A DNA stretch of 64,000 nt from Rivihabitans pingtungensis (GTDB taxonomy: Bacteria > Pseudomonadota > Gammaproteobacteria > Burkholderiales > Aquaspirillaceae). Positions 46,026-53,535 of this stretch are shown here, piece by piece; position 1 is the stretch's first letter; each line of letters opens with the position of its first letter. The stretch lies in contig NZ_QJKI01000008.1 in NCBI RefSeq assembly GCF_003201855.1, positions 32,407 to 96,406 on the forward strand, given 5' to 3'. The position numbers and the translations under genes were made by a program. The notes beneath the pieces are model-generated. The model made no database searches and was not told where the DNA came from. It saw only the letters and a list, made by a program, of their open reading frames with translations.

Positions 46026-47183
46026 ATGGCTGGTAAGTTGATCACTGAAAGAACAGGTGTTTCTGGTGATGTGTCCTACCTGGTGCGCATCCGTGAAGCA
46101 GGTGTAGCTGTCAGCAAAACATTCAAACTTAAGAAAGAAGCTGAAAAATTCATCAGAGAAGTGAAGTCAAAGATTGATCGTGGTGAGTCTGTAGACATCA
46201 CAAAAATCAAGAAAATGACTTTAGCTCAAATTTTTGATGAATATCTGAAGCACAACACCGTTTCAGAAGGTAAGAAGTATGACATTGAAAGATTAAAATT
46301 GGAAATTGGGAAAGTCCCTCTTTCCAACTTCAAAGCTGGTACCTTTGAGTTATACCTGAAAACCAAGCTGGAACAGATCATTCCTGACCAAGCCAAAAAG
46401 AAGAAAGCTCACCCACTTTACAAAGGTCATCAGGTTGTTGATGAAAAAACTGGTGAGTTGAAGAAGAAAACTTACAGTCAGAGTACGGTTCGTAAATATT
46501 ATTACAGCATCAAAACTGCTCTGATGTGGCATGCCAAACATCATGATTACACTTTTGACCGAAAACCATTTGATGACAACCCACCTCCGAAAGCATGGGA
46601 ACCAAGGGACCGGATTCTTGAGGCTGGTGAGCTAGATAGGCTACTAGATGCAACAAACAAGATGTATGTGAAGCAAGAAGAATGGAAATGCTTCATTTAC
46701 TGGCAGTATTATTCTTGTATGCGTGCTGGTGAAAGTCTTCTTTTAAAATGGAATGAAATCCATTTAGATGAAGAAAATCCCCATTATTCATACATTTTTG
46801 TTCCAAAAGAAAACACGAAAATTGCAGATAAAAAGAATGCAGAAGATCGTAAAGTTCCACTAAGACCAGAGTTTTATGACTTCATCAAAAATCGATTGAT
46901 GAAGTTGAAAAAAGATGATCAGCAACTTGTGTTTGGTGATTATTGGAAAAGTAGTTCAGTTCTTGGAAGTCGATTCAGGGTAATTTGCAAGAATGCTAAG
47001 GTTGAGAATTTTAAAATTCACGATTTAAGACATAGTGCAGTAAGTTGGTATTTTATCAATACAAGCCTAACTGATATTGAAATTAGTAAAATTTCAGGTC
47101 ACATTGAACTATCAACTTTGAAGAGATATGCAACTTTGCGCCATAGTGACATTGGTACTAAATTGTGGGCAAATGCAAAATAA
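46026..47183 (+). CDS. int: Tyrosine recombinase (integrase)
   Basis: A 385-residue tyrosine integrase. The N-terminal arm-binding part (residues 1-75) is followed by a SAM-like core-binding domain and a catalytic domain with Arg in SCMRAGESLLLKW, HDLRHSAVSW (H-x-x-R), SGHIELSTLKRYATL with the second His and the nucleophile Tyr. AAAGGA precedes ATG 46026. It lies 135 bp from attL, where an integrase is expected, and is followed by a cassette-type terminator. Confidence 0.93.
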   Translation: MAGKLITERTGVSGDVSYLVRIREAGVAVSKTFKLKKEAEKFIREVKSKIDRGESVDITKIKKMTLAQIFDEYLKHNTVSEGKKYDIERLKLEIGKVPLSNFKAGTFELYLKTKLEQIIPDQAKKKKAHPLYKGHQVVDEKTGELKKKTYSQSTVRKYYYSIKTALMWHAKHHDYTFDRKPFDDNPPPKAWEPRDRILEAGELDRLLDATNKMYVKQEEWKCFIYWQYYSCMRAGESLLLKWNEIHLDEENPHYSYIFVPKENTKIADKKNAEDRKVPLRPEFYDFIKNRLMKLKKDDQQLVFGDYWKSSSVLGSRFRVICKNAKVENFKIHDLRHSAVSWYFINTSLTDIEISKISGHIELSTLKRYATLRHSDIGTKLWANAK

Positions 47184-47207
47184 AAAAAGCACCTTCGGGT
47201 GCTTTTT
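47184..47207. terminator. Cassette terminator 1
   Basis: AAAAAGCACC-TTCG-GGTGCTTTTT, after int and facing the converging repeat protein gene. Confidence 0.9.
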
Positions 47208-47535
47208 ATGCCTGTTTGCTTTCTTGAATCTGATTGAATTCTTCTTCTGTGATTTGCTCGCCATCAATCCACCATTCTTTATAGCCATTGCCAAATTCAA
47301 CAGCAGGACCATCTTCACGATGATATTTGCCATTGATAGACCACTTTTTAACAGTACCAAGTTCTGTTTCTACAAGGTCAATAGCTGGTCCATCAGTGCG
47401 ATGTAAACGGTCACTCAAAAGCCAATGTTTGTTGCCATTTATCCATTCAATGGCAGGTCCATCTTCACGATGAATCTTGCCATTTTTATAGTAAGTGGTT
47501 GTTTCTGAATTTGTGATTATTCCATTTTGTTTCAT
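47206..47535 (-). CDS. HREDGPA-repeat protein
   Basis: A 109-residue protein of three or four repeats of about 25 residues, each with G-x-(I/Y)-HREDGPA followed by W and a short turn, similar in style to MORN-like repeats found in phage and toxin-associated proteins. ATG 47535 has AAAGGAGA upstream. No enzymatic site is seen; it probably binds another protein. Confidence 0.7.
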   Translation of the reverse strand: MKQNGIITNSETTTYYKNGKIHREDGPAIEWINGNKHWLLSDRLHRTDGPAIDLVETELGTVKKWSINGKYHREDGPAVEFGNGYKEWWIDGEQITEEEFNQIQESKQA

Positions 47536-47589
47536 ATTGTCTCCTTTGTTTTTTTCTTTCGATTGCCAGATGATAAAAATCATATAGCT

Positions 47590-47940
47590 TTAAATTTTAG
47601 AACGTTTATGATCCTTGACGGTTTTAACATCATCTTGATGAGCCAGAAATTTTTCTTCTAATTTTGCTTTTAAGAGAATTTTGTCTATTTCTTCATCGGT
47701 CAAGTCACCAACAATATCTTTAATAAATCGTTCGTATCGTTGCAATTTTGTGTAAGGGTTTTTTGTGTGTTCACTTACAAATGCTTGTGAGACACCTACC
47801 TTTTGGGAAATCTCTTGTTGTGTCATTCGTGGTCGTGTGACAAACAATCTAACTACTTCTCTGATAAGTGGTTTGTATTTTTTCGCTTTGGCAATACCAC
47901 CTTTCCTTCCATTTTCTGCCATTATTTCTGAATAATCCAT
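47590..47940 (-). CDS. Helix-turn-helix DNA-binding protein
   Basis: A 116-residue protein with a clear HTH: MTQQEISQKVGVSQAFVSEHTK (residues about 43-64, in part), preceded by NGRKGGIAKAKKYK and followed by acidic helices. GGAG upstream supports ATG 47940. It sits just downstream of the relaxase gene and may regulate mobilization. Confidence 0.72.
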   Translation of the reverse strand: MDYSEIMAENGRKGGIAKAKKYKPLIREVVRLFVTRPRMTQQEISQKVGVSQAFVSEHTKNPYTKLQRYERFIKDIVGDLTDEEIDKILLKAKLEEKFLAHQDDVKTVKDHKRSKI

Positions 47941-47995
47941 AATTCTCCTTGCTAGATGATATTTATCTTTTAGCAAATAAAATGGAAGAGTCAAG

Positions 47996-49402
47996 TCACT
48001 TTTTAAGTTTATTATGAGTGCTGCTTTTGAAAGATTCTTTCAATTTTTTAATTCTTTCAGCAGCAACAGCAACGCCAATTTTTTGTTCGAGACTATCAGC
48101 TTGTGATTTTAAAGCTTGAGCCTTAGCAGGATTCTTACAATTACTAATTTGAGTTCTAAGATCATTCAGTTGTGATTGCATCCCACCAATGGAACTATCG
48201 GAACTTGAACCACCAGATGAAATTATATCTGATGATGTTGGCGCATTATTAGAACCAGCAGACCCAGATTTACTACCTGATGAAGTTGAAATACTAGCTG
48301 TAATCGGCTTGATTTCAATCTGTTGTGTATCTGATGTTGCTTGAACTGTTTTAGTTACTGGAACTTCTTTTTCAACAAGAACAGGTGTCATACTTGTAGA
48401 ACCTGAACCTCCAATACTGCCAGTTCCACCACCATCATCGGCAGGTTTTTCTCTCTTATCACCATAAACACGATCCTTGTTTTTTCTACCAAAAGGTTTA
48501 GAAATCAATTTTTTGTTGAACTCTCTCCTGGATTTTGTAAGTCTTTCAAGTGTAGCTCTTACCTTTTCAAAATCAGAATCATTTAACTGCTTTTTGAAAT
48601 CAGCATTTTTTGTTTGATGATCAATTTTAATTTTTTTGAAGTCTGCACCATACTCATAAACAGGACCTTTTAGGCGAAAAGCTTTTTCACTGCCATGAGG
48701 TTTTAGCGAAATGAATTTATTATTCACTCTTGTGATTTCTCCAAAATTCTCAAGGCAATCACATAACTCTTGTCTGCTTGAAATTTTTCCATTGATGATC
48801 TGGTGTGCAACATAATCAGATACTTCATCTTTAGTTGGTTTATTTTTACGGAATTCATCAGCAGATTTTGAATTAGATTTTGGTAAAATTTTTCTTTCAA
48901 ATTTTGATTCAGATGCTTTGATTGGATCAGGTACAACCTGGTCGTAACCCAATTGATGATTAATATAGGCATCAAAAGCATCCTTAAAATCCTCCTTAGC
49001 TTTACCTGGCGGAAATGGGTTCATTTGGCGCGAAGTGGTCAACTCAGCCAACGGGATAACATAATTTAATTCGATGTTTCCTTTGTCTTCATGAATATTC
49101 CAGTAATCAACATAGTTCACTCCCGGTTCAAGTCCCGCCATAAATGTTTTACGAAATGCATCAACTATTTTTTGTAGTTGTGCATCAGTTGGCTTTTCTC
49201 CATCACGAAAAGATAGAGTTCCAGAAACATATTTATGTTTTCTTTCGATGGAATCAGCGACAACAAGACATTCTTCTGCACTACCTGCAAAATCTCTGGG
49301 CTTCACACTTCTTTTAACATTCTTATGATCGAAATCACTTTTTAAGTAGTTAATTGCATCTGCAATTGAGCCAGTTCCATTATCGTTGATTACATTTATC
49401 AT
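47996..49402 (-). CDS. mobA: Relaxase, ColE1 MbeA-like (MOB-HEN type)
   Basis: A 468-residue relaxase. Tyr19 (INYLKSD) is a candidate nicking tyrosine. Motif III is WNIHEDKGNIELNYVIP, with His104, Glu111 and Asn113 forming the H-E-N triad of ColE1 MbeA in place of three histidines; the INHQLGYDQVVPDP segment also matches that family. A Lys-rich middle and a Ser/Gly-rich tail (residues 330-430) follow. It nicks oriT and leads the strand into the recipient. Starts one base after mobC. Confidence 0.88.
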   Translation of the reverse strand: MINVINDNGTGSIADAINYLKSDFDHKNVKRSVKPRDFAGSAEECLVVADSIERKHKYVSGTLSFRDGEKPTDAQLQKIVDAFRKTFMAGLEPGVNYVDYWNIHEDKGNIELNYVIPLAELTTSRQMNPFPPGKAKEDFKDAFDAYINHQLGYDQVVPDPIKASESKFERKILPKSNSKSADEFRKNKPTKDEVSDYVAHQIINGKISSRQELCDCLENFGEITRVNNKFISLKPHGSEKAFRLKGPVYEYGADFKKIKIDHQTKNADFKKQLNDSDFEKVRATLERLTKSRREFNKKLISKPFGRKNKDRVYGDKREKPADDGGGTGSIGGSGSTSMTPVLVEKEVPVTKTVQATSDTQQIEIKPITASISTSSGSKSGSAGSNNAPTSSDIISSGGSSSDSSIGGMQSQLNDLRTQISNCKNPAKAQALKSQADSLEQKIGVAVAAERIKKLKESFKSSTHNKLKK

Positions 49403-49831
49403 TTATTTCTTTGTGAATTCATCAAGAAATTTTTTCTTAATTTCATCATTTTCTTTGAGAGCGATTGCCAAATCCTTCAAAAAAAGTCTTGCTTCTTGTG
49501 TAGTAAATTCTTTTGTTGAGTTTAATTTTTTTGCAATCTGATTTAATGCATTTCCACTTCTACTTAACTCTGAAAGTATGTTTCTAGTTAAATTTTTATC
49601 TTCTTGTTTTTGATCCCAGTAAAGATCAATCTTAGTTTCATCACCACCAAAAATTTTATTTCTAACGAACTGTGCAACTGAATTAAAGTCTGATTTTTTC
49701 CATTCAGATTTCAATGCATCGTGTTCAATTGGTGATAGCTTTACATCCAAAGAGTAAGTTCTTTTGAACTGATGATCATCGGCATTACCGTGACGACCTG
49801 GGTGTTTTTTTGGTTTAACTTCATTGCTCAT
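49403..49831 (-). CDS. mobC: MobC-like relaxosome accessory protein
   Basis: A 142-residue protein with a basic N-terminus and a ribbon-helix-helix-like part (TYSLDVKLSPIEHDALKSEW, NSVAQFVRNKIFG), then a MobC-type helix (RNILSELSRSGNALNQIAKKLN). MobC proteins help the relaxase open oriT. It is immediately upstream of the relaxase gene and downstream of the oriT-like region. Confidence 0.82.
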   Translation of the reverse strand: MSNEVKPKKHPGRHGNADDHQFKRTYSLDVKLSPIEHDALKSEWKKSDFNSVAQFVRNKIFGGDETKIDLYWDQKQEDKNLTRNILSELSRSGNALNQIAKKLNSTKEFTTQEARLFLKDLAIALKENDEIKKKFLDEFTKK

Positions 49832-49869
49832 GTCTGCTCCTTTTCTTATTGTTGTTGAGCTTTTACAGG

Positions 49870-49955
49870 GTTCTAGGGCAGCGCCCTAGCGAGAGATAAA
49901 TCCATCGGTTAAGCCCATTTATGGGATTAAGCCCGTATGGTTTATTAGTCTCGCT
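49870..49955. other. Candidate oriT
   Basis: Between mobC and the divergent genes are CTAGGGC-N3-GCCCTAG (49873-49889), two TTAAGCCC repeats around CAT-TT-ATG (49909-49933), and outer arms GCGAGA and TCTCGC (49889-49894, 49949-49954). Nested inverted repeats beside mobC-mobA are the usual place for an origin of transfer. The nick site is not identified. Confidence 0.5.
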
Positions 49956-50121
49956 TTTTTGGATTTTAAAAAAATCACTCTTTTCAAGTTCCTTAATTTT
50001 ATTCTACAAAATTAAAATTTAATGTCGAATTTTTTTGTAAAAGTCGATAGCAGATAAAATCAGAATGCTCTCTTGCTTTTGCTTTCCGATTTTGTAGGAT
50101 AGTAAAAACAAGGAGATAATT

Positions 50122-50439
50122 ATGAAAGGATGCCAAAAGAAAACTGCATTTATTCGCAATGAAGATGCTGAGTGGATTAATGATTTTTTGATTGGTGCAG
50201 GTCAATCCGATAACTTCGGAATGGTTGTTAGAAATGCAGTTAGTGAGTATGTGCAGAGAAAAAAGCAAGCTCGTGCAGCAGTTTACTTCAAGTTCATTGG
50301 TGAAGAAAATTGCAAAATATTGGAAGAGTATGCAAATGAAACTGGTGTGGATTTAGAAAAATTAATCAAGGATACCTTGATACAAAAATCAAAATTTGTT
50401 GCAAAACAAAAGGAAAATCATAATGATAATAACAATTGA
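50122..50439 (+). CDS. Small protein, possible DNA-binding regulator
   Basis: A 105-residue protein starting MKGCQKKTAFIRNEDAEWI, after AAGGAG. The first half (DNFGMVVRNAVSEYVQR) has a ribbon-helix-helix-like look; the second half is a coil of Glu/Lys. First of three overlapping genes. Family not recognised. Confidence 0.6.
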   Translation: MKGCQKKTAFIRNEDAEWINDFLIGAGQSDNFGMVVRNAVSEYVQRKKQARAAVYFKFIGEENCKILEEYANETGVDLEKLIKDTLIQKSKFVAKQKENHNDNNN

Positions 50440-50752
50440 AAGCTGGCATCAGCTTATGGAACTTCATCATCAAAAATCTATTGTTGAAGCAAAAATAAAT
50501 CATATACTCAACTGCATTAATTGGTTGAAGTCTAATGAAGCCACAGAAAAATCAAAAGAGCAAATTAGTGAGTTAAAATCAGAAAGAGATGATTACTTAG
50601 AAATTTTTTCTTTAATCGAACAGTTATCTGATTTGATCTATAAAAGTGTCTCAGGATGCACAACAGAAGAAACTTTAATTGAAATTGATGTTGAAATAAA
50701 ATCAATAAAAGAAAGAATAGAAGAGATAATAAAAAAGAGGTTGGCAAAATGA
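50423..50752 (+). CDS. Coiled-coil protein of unknown function
   Basis: A 109-residue, almost entirely helical protein (MIITIESWHQLMELHHQKS). Heptads of Leu/Ile run through residues 10-105. Overlaps the preceding gene by 17 bases and the next by ATGA, so all three are co-translated. Confidence 0.6.
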   Translation: MIITIESWHQLMELHHQKSIVEAKINHILNCINWLKSNEATEKSKEQISELKSERDDYLEIFSLIEQLSDLIYKSVSGCTTEETLIEIDVEIKSIKERIEEIIKKRLAK

Positions 50753-50979
50753 GAGAATTGTTATTTAATGGGTTTGTTGAGAGGATGAAATTTCAGTTAT
50801 CAAAACCAATGACTGATAGTGAATTTTTAGACTTGTACAAAAATTTAGAAAAATTTATCAGCAAATTTCCTGACAGAAAAGAGCAAATAGAAAATGAATT
50901 TTTAGGAAATATGATATTAGAAAATTACTTCCTCTATTTTGAAATGTTGAAAAATAAAAATGCAAATCTCCCCGGCTGA
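50749..50979 (+). CDS. Small helical protein of unknown function
   Basis: A 76-residue protein (MRELLFNGFVERMKFQL) beginning in an ATGA overlap. Charged and helical; no signal or membrane segment. Third gene of the small operon, function unknown. Confidence 0.55.
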   Translation: MRELLFNGFVERMKFQLSKPMTDSEFLDLYKNLEKFISKFPDRKEQIENEFLGNMILENYFLYFEMLKNKNANLPG

Positions 50980-51081
50980 TGCCACCCCCCAGGGGGTTCA
51001 TGAATAAAAAGGTGTCGTAGCACCTTCTACACTACGTGATCCACTTTGCAGGAATAGGGTTTAGTCAACGAGTAGAAAATA

Positions 51082-51105
51082 AAAAAGCACCCGAAGGTGC
51101 TTTTT
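51082..51105. terminator. Cassette terminator 2
   Basis: AAAAAGCACC-CGAA-GGTGCTTTTT, the cassette hairpin in reverse orientation, just after the gene ending at 51108. Confidence 0.88.
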
Positions 51106-51107
51106 AT

Positions 51108-51386
51108 TTAGATATCTTTTTTGTTCTTCTTATCGTTAGTTTTCTTTGCTTCATCTTCCATTTCTTGAGTAAATTTCTTGGCTTTTTCAAGAGTCGAAAA
51201 ACACTTCAGGATTTTATTTGAACCGTTTTCCCTAACACAATATCTGACTCGAAAATTAAGAGATTCTACATTTTTTTCATTACCATGTTCATCTAAAGGG
51301 TAGAAGTATTCTCTTGAACGAAGGATTTCAAAGCTCATAGGTTTCTTTCTATTTCTGATGATTGCAAAAATTAATTTCTTCTTCAT
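51108..51386 (-). CDS. Small basic protein of unknown function
   Basis: A 92-residue protein starting MKKKLIFAIIRNRKKP, with AAGGAG before the start. The core (REYFYPLDEHGNEKNVESL, RVRYCVREN) is beta-like, followed by a charged helix. Its promoter and leader are nearly the same as those of the gene ending at 57123. Confidence 0.65.
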   Translation of the reverse strand: MKKKLIFAIIRNRKKPMSFEILRSREYFYPLDEHGNEKNVESLNFRVRYCVRENGSNKILKCFSTLEKAKKFTQEMEDEAKKTNDKKNKKDI

Positions 51387-51409
51387 ATGCTATTCTCCTT
51401 TTTAAGAAG

Positions 51410-51437
51410 AACATATGAAGTTGATGCCAGAAGTCAA
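51410..51437 (-). promoter_or_regulatory. Promoter of the 51.1-kb gene
   Basis: On the minus strand TTGACT, 16 bases, TATGTT; the gene starts about 24 bases after the -10 box with GGAGAATAGCATATG. The same arrangement recurs at 57545-57572. Confidence 0.6.
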
Positions 51438-51480
51438 CTATCTTATCATAAATAATTATGGTGAACTAGTCTTTTCATCG

Positions 51481-51527
51481 ACCTGCTTTGTTTGTGGTTC
51501 AGATCCTGGACCATAAACAAAGTAGGT
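51481..51527. repeat. Long inverted repeat
   Basis: 18-base arms (51481-51498 and 51510-51527) match at 16 positions around an 11-base loop. No T run follows, so it is not an ordinary terminator. It could be an operator or RNA element. Confidence 0.6.
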
Positions 51528-51579
51528 GCTCCCAGCCGGGAACGTTTGCGTTATGCTCTTCTGGAATCAAGGAGAAGCG

Positions 51580-51642
51580 ATGAATACAGGAATCAGAATC
51601 AAGTCTCTCAATGGTGATACCTTCACCTTGTCCACCAAGTGA
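51580..51642 (+). CDS. 20-codon open frame, possible leader peptide or gene remnant
   Basis: MNTGIRIKSLNGDTFTLSTK with AGGAG 6 bases before ATG 51580. Too short to assign. It lies in an otherwise gene-free stretch (51438-51854) after the inverted repeat. Confidence 0.25.
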   Translation: MNTGIRIKSLNGDTFTLSTK

Positions 51643-51691
51643 AGATGAAGACAAGAACAAGATTGCCAAGTAATAAATATCATCTGGCAAT

Positions 51692-51714
51692 AAAAAAGCG
51701 CCCTAGGTGTTTTT
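51692..51714. terminator. Cassette-like terminator 3
   Basis: AAAAAAGCGCC-GGTGTTTTT weak hairpin preceded by ATCATCTGGCAATA, a segment repeated before terminator 4. Confidence 0.6.
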
Positions 51715-51854
51715 CATTTATCTGCTATTGATTATATTTTCTAATTTGTTATAATTGCATCATAGCTGGTTGTTATTAGCGATGAACTAAACCGCATTTT
51801 TGATTGATGAGAGCACTAATTCCGCAACCAAGCTGCTCTAATTTTGACTCCTTT

Positions 51855-52211
51855 TCAGGTGTCTACTTTGATTTTGCCTTTGGCAATCAAAACAATCTTC
51901 TCCACAATCTTCACAATGTGGTGTCTATCGGCTCGCTTCAAACCATGTAGAAGTGATGCTATGTGCTGTGCCTGGTCATCTGGTGCAGGACTGATACCAA
52001 CAAGCAGTTCATCAAGACGGCATTCAAAGAATTCAGCTATTGCTATTAGTTTGAGTAATGGAGGTTGTGTTTTACCTCGCTCATACTCACTGTAAGTCTT
52101 CTCTGTGATGTCTAGATGCTCTGCTACTAACTTTTGTGTGTAGCCGGTTTCCTCTCGCTTTCGCTTGATGCTTGCACCGATCATCTTCAATCGTTGTTCG
52201 TTCTTGTCCAT
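51855..52211 (-). CDS. XRE-family transcriptional regulator
   Basis: A 118-residue protein with an N-terminal Cro/CI-type HTH: IGASIKRKREETGYTQKLVA, HLDITEKTYSEYERGKTQP (in part), then a short C-terminal oligomerisation helix. Likely a repressor of element genes. Its own upstream region contains several dyads. Confidence 0.85.
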   Translation of the reverse strand: MDKNEQRLKMIGASIKRKREETGYTQKLVAEHLDITEKTYSEYERGKTQPPLLKLIAIAEFFECRLDELLVGISPAPDDQAQHIASLLHGLKRADRHHIVKIVEKIVLIAKGKIKVDT

Positions 52212-52305
52212 GCCGTAGCCCTCCTAGTGGTTGGGTTCAGTATACTGGTGAAAGGTTCAACGATCCACCAGGTAGAGAGCTACCTGATAATTATCATCTG
52301 GCAAC

Positions 52306-52334
52306 AAAAAAGCACCCTTGAGGTGCTTTTTTTT
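52306..52334. terminator. Cassette terminator 4
   Basis: AAAAAAGCACC-CTTGA-GGTGCTTTTTTTT, after the gene ending at 52333 and preceded by ATCATCTGGCAACA. Confidence 0.88.
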
Positions 52335-52689
52335 AGTCAAACAAGGCATGTAGCTTTCGTTTGTCTTTGCTGCTCAAGCAATTCATCAACATTGAGTAGT
52401 TATCATGAACCGTCTTGATGATTTCCTTGTGAAGATGGTCAAAGTCTTCAGAGCCCATGAACTTGATGACACTTTGAGGATTTTTAGGGATTCGTTTCAA
52501 CCTCATTACTGCTTCGACCATGAAGTAGCTATTGAAAGCGATCAAGGTTTCCTTGATTTGTTCATCACGATTGAACATCATCTTCTTCCATACCTCAATC
52601 AACTTTTTGCCATCCCTTGTTTTGGCAAAGTCAAATAGAGGTTTTCCCATTCCGTTGATGCAATATTGAAGGCATGTAGTAGTAGTCAT
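52333..52689 (-). CDS. Helical protein of unknown function
   Basis: A 118-residue protein starting MTTTTCLQYCINGMGKPLF; mostly helical with many His and Lys. It overlaps the next gene upstream at 52689. No family recognised. Confidence 0.6.
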   Translation of the reverse strand: MTTTTCLQYCINGMGKPLFDFAKTRDGKKLIEVWKKMMFNRDEQIKETLIAFNSYFMVEAVMRLKRIPKNPQSVIKFMGSEDFDHLHKEIIKTVHDNYSMLMNCLSSKDKRKLHALFD

Positions 52690-53051
52690 TACACACCACC
52701 TTTCTGAACTTCAATTTGAGCAGCTAATTTTGTACGTTCAGCACAAAAGTTAGTCAACATTTCTTCAAAGTTCTCAAAAAGAAGTTTTTCTACAAGATCA
52801 ACGATTTTGTCTTGGAATTCATCACTATCAAGAAGATCACCATGACCAGCTTGTTGGATAGCTTCACAAATCTCTAGAGTTTGGTAGGTACTAAGAAAAG
52901 CAACGGCTTTTTGATAATCATCCATACCTTGGGTCTTGGTGTATAGCCGTTGTGCATAATCTGAGTAAAAGAATTCAGAGAATGAAACAAGACCGTATGG
53001 GATGAGTTTTACAGGAAAAGCAAACTGAGATGATTTTGATTTTTTAGACAT
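52689..53051 (-). CDS. Helical protein of unknown function
   Basis: A 120-residue protein starting MSKKSKSSQFAFPVKLIPYG, with AAAGGA before ATG 53051. Helical, with a FLSTYQTLEICEAIQQAG segment. Overlaps its neighbours on both sides, so it is in a three-gene operon (53044-53274, this gene, 52333-52689). Confidence 0.6.
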   Translation of the reverse strand: MSKKSKSSQFAFPVKLIPYGLVSFSEFFYSDYAQRLYTKTQGMDDYQKAVAFLSTYQTLEICEAIQQAGHGDLLDSDEFQDKIVDLVEKLLFENFEEMLTNFCAERTKLAAQIEVQKGGV

Positions 53052-53274
53052 GGTAATTCCTTTCATAAGTAAGTTTATCTATTGCATGTTGAACCCTCCT
53101 AGTGATAGGCAATTGATGGGTGATCACTTTTAATTGAATCTTCGTCGCTGTATTGTGGAAAGGATTATGATCCTCAATGAGAAATTCGAAAACGCGGTGA
53201 GATGTTGGGACTGGAACTCTGGGGTTGGATTGTAAAAAATACCTTATGGTGCTTGACAATTTAAAATTGTTCAT
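53044..53274 (-). CDS. Small basic protein of unknown function
   Basis: A 76-residue protein starting MNNFKLSSTIRYFLQSN. The longer frame to 53349 runs into a terminator hairpin, so the inner ATG is chosen. Basic, with NPRVPVPTSHRVFEF and IDKLTYERNYHV. First gene of the operon. Confidence 0.55.
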   Translation of the reverse strand: MNNFKLSSTIRYFLQSNPRVPVPTSHRVFEFLIEDHNPFHNTATKIQLKVITHQLPITRRVQHAIDKLTYERNYHV

Positions 53275-53327
53275 TATATTTACAGGTGAACGAAATAAAA
53301 TCTCCCAAAGATAATTATCTTGTTCAT

Positions 53328-53360
53328 AAAAAGCAGATGTATAAACCATCTGCTTTTTTT
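53328..53360 (+). terminator. Terminator upstream of the DotA/TraY-like gene
   Basis: AAAAAGCAGATG and CATCTGCTTTTT pair around a short loop. It isolates the following promoter from upstream transcription. Confidence 0.8.
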
Positions 53361-53370
53361 GTTTTACACA

Positions 53371-53398
53371 TTGACAATATAAATTTTTTGATTAAATT
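53371..53398 (+). promoter_or_regulatory. Promoter of the DotA/TraY-like gene
   Basis: TTGACA (53371-53376), 16 bases, TAAATT (53393-53398). The predicted start near 53405 is just ahead of the leader sequence that can pair with the ribosome site. Confidence 0.65.
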
Positions 53399-53407
53399 TA
53401 TTAAACC

Positions 53408-53532
53408 ATCTCTCCATCTAGTTTAAGAATCACTCCGATTCTTGAGGTGCAAATAAAAAGGCAAGTTAAATACTTGCCTTTTGTTTTTTGTTTAGTAATC
53501 TAATTAAACAACTAGAAAAATAATGGAGAGAT
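53408..53532 (+). promoter_or_regulatory. 5' leader that can hide the ribosome site of the DotA/TraY-like gene
   Basis: ATCTCTCCAT (53408-53417) is the exact complement of ATGGAGAGAT (53523-53532), which contains the GGAGAG ribosome site 6 bases before ATG 53536. The helix is extended by CTAG/CTAG and TTTAA/TTAAA and encloses hairpins at 53425-53443 and 53456-53482. The second inner hairpin has a T-rich tail and could also terminate transcription. Confidence 0.6.
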
Positions 53533-53535
53533 AGT

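Noticed and set aside
51499..51690. A 63-codon minus-strand frame
   Set aside because: Covers the inverted repeat and a terminator; no ribosome site.
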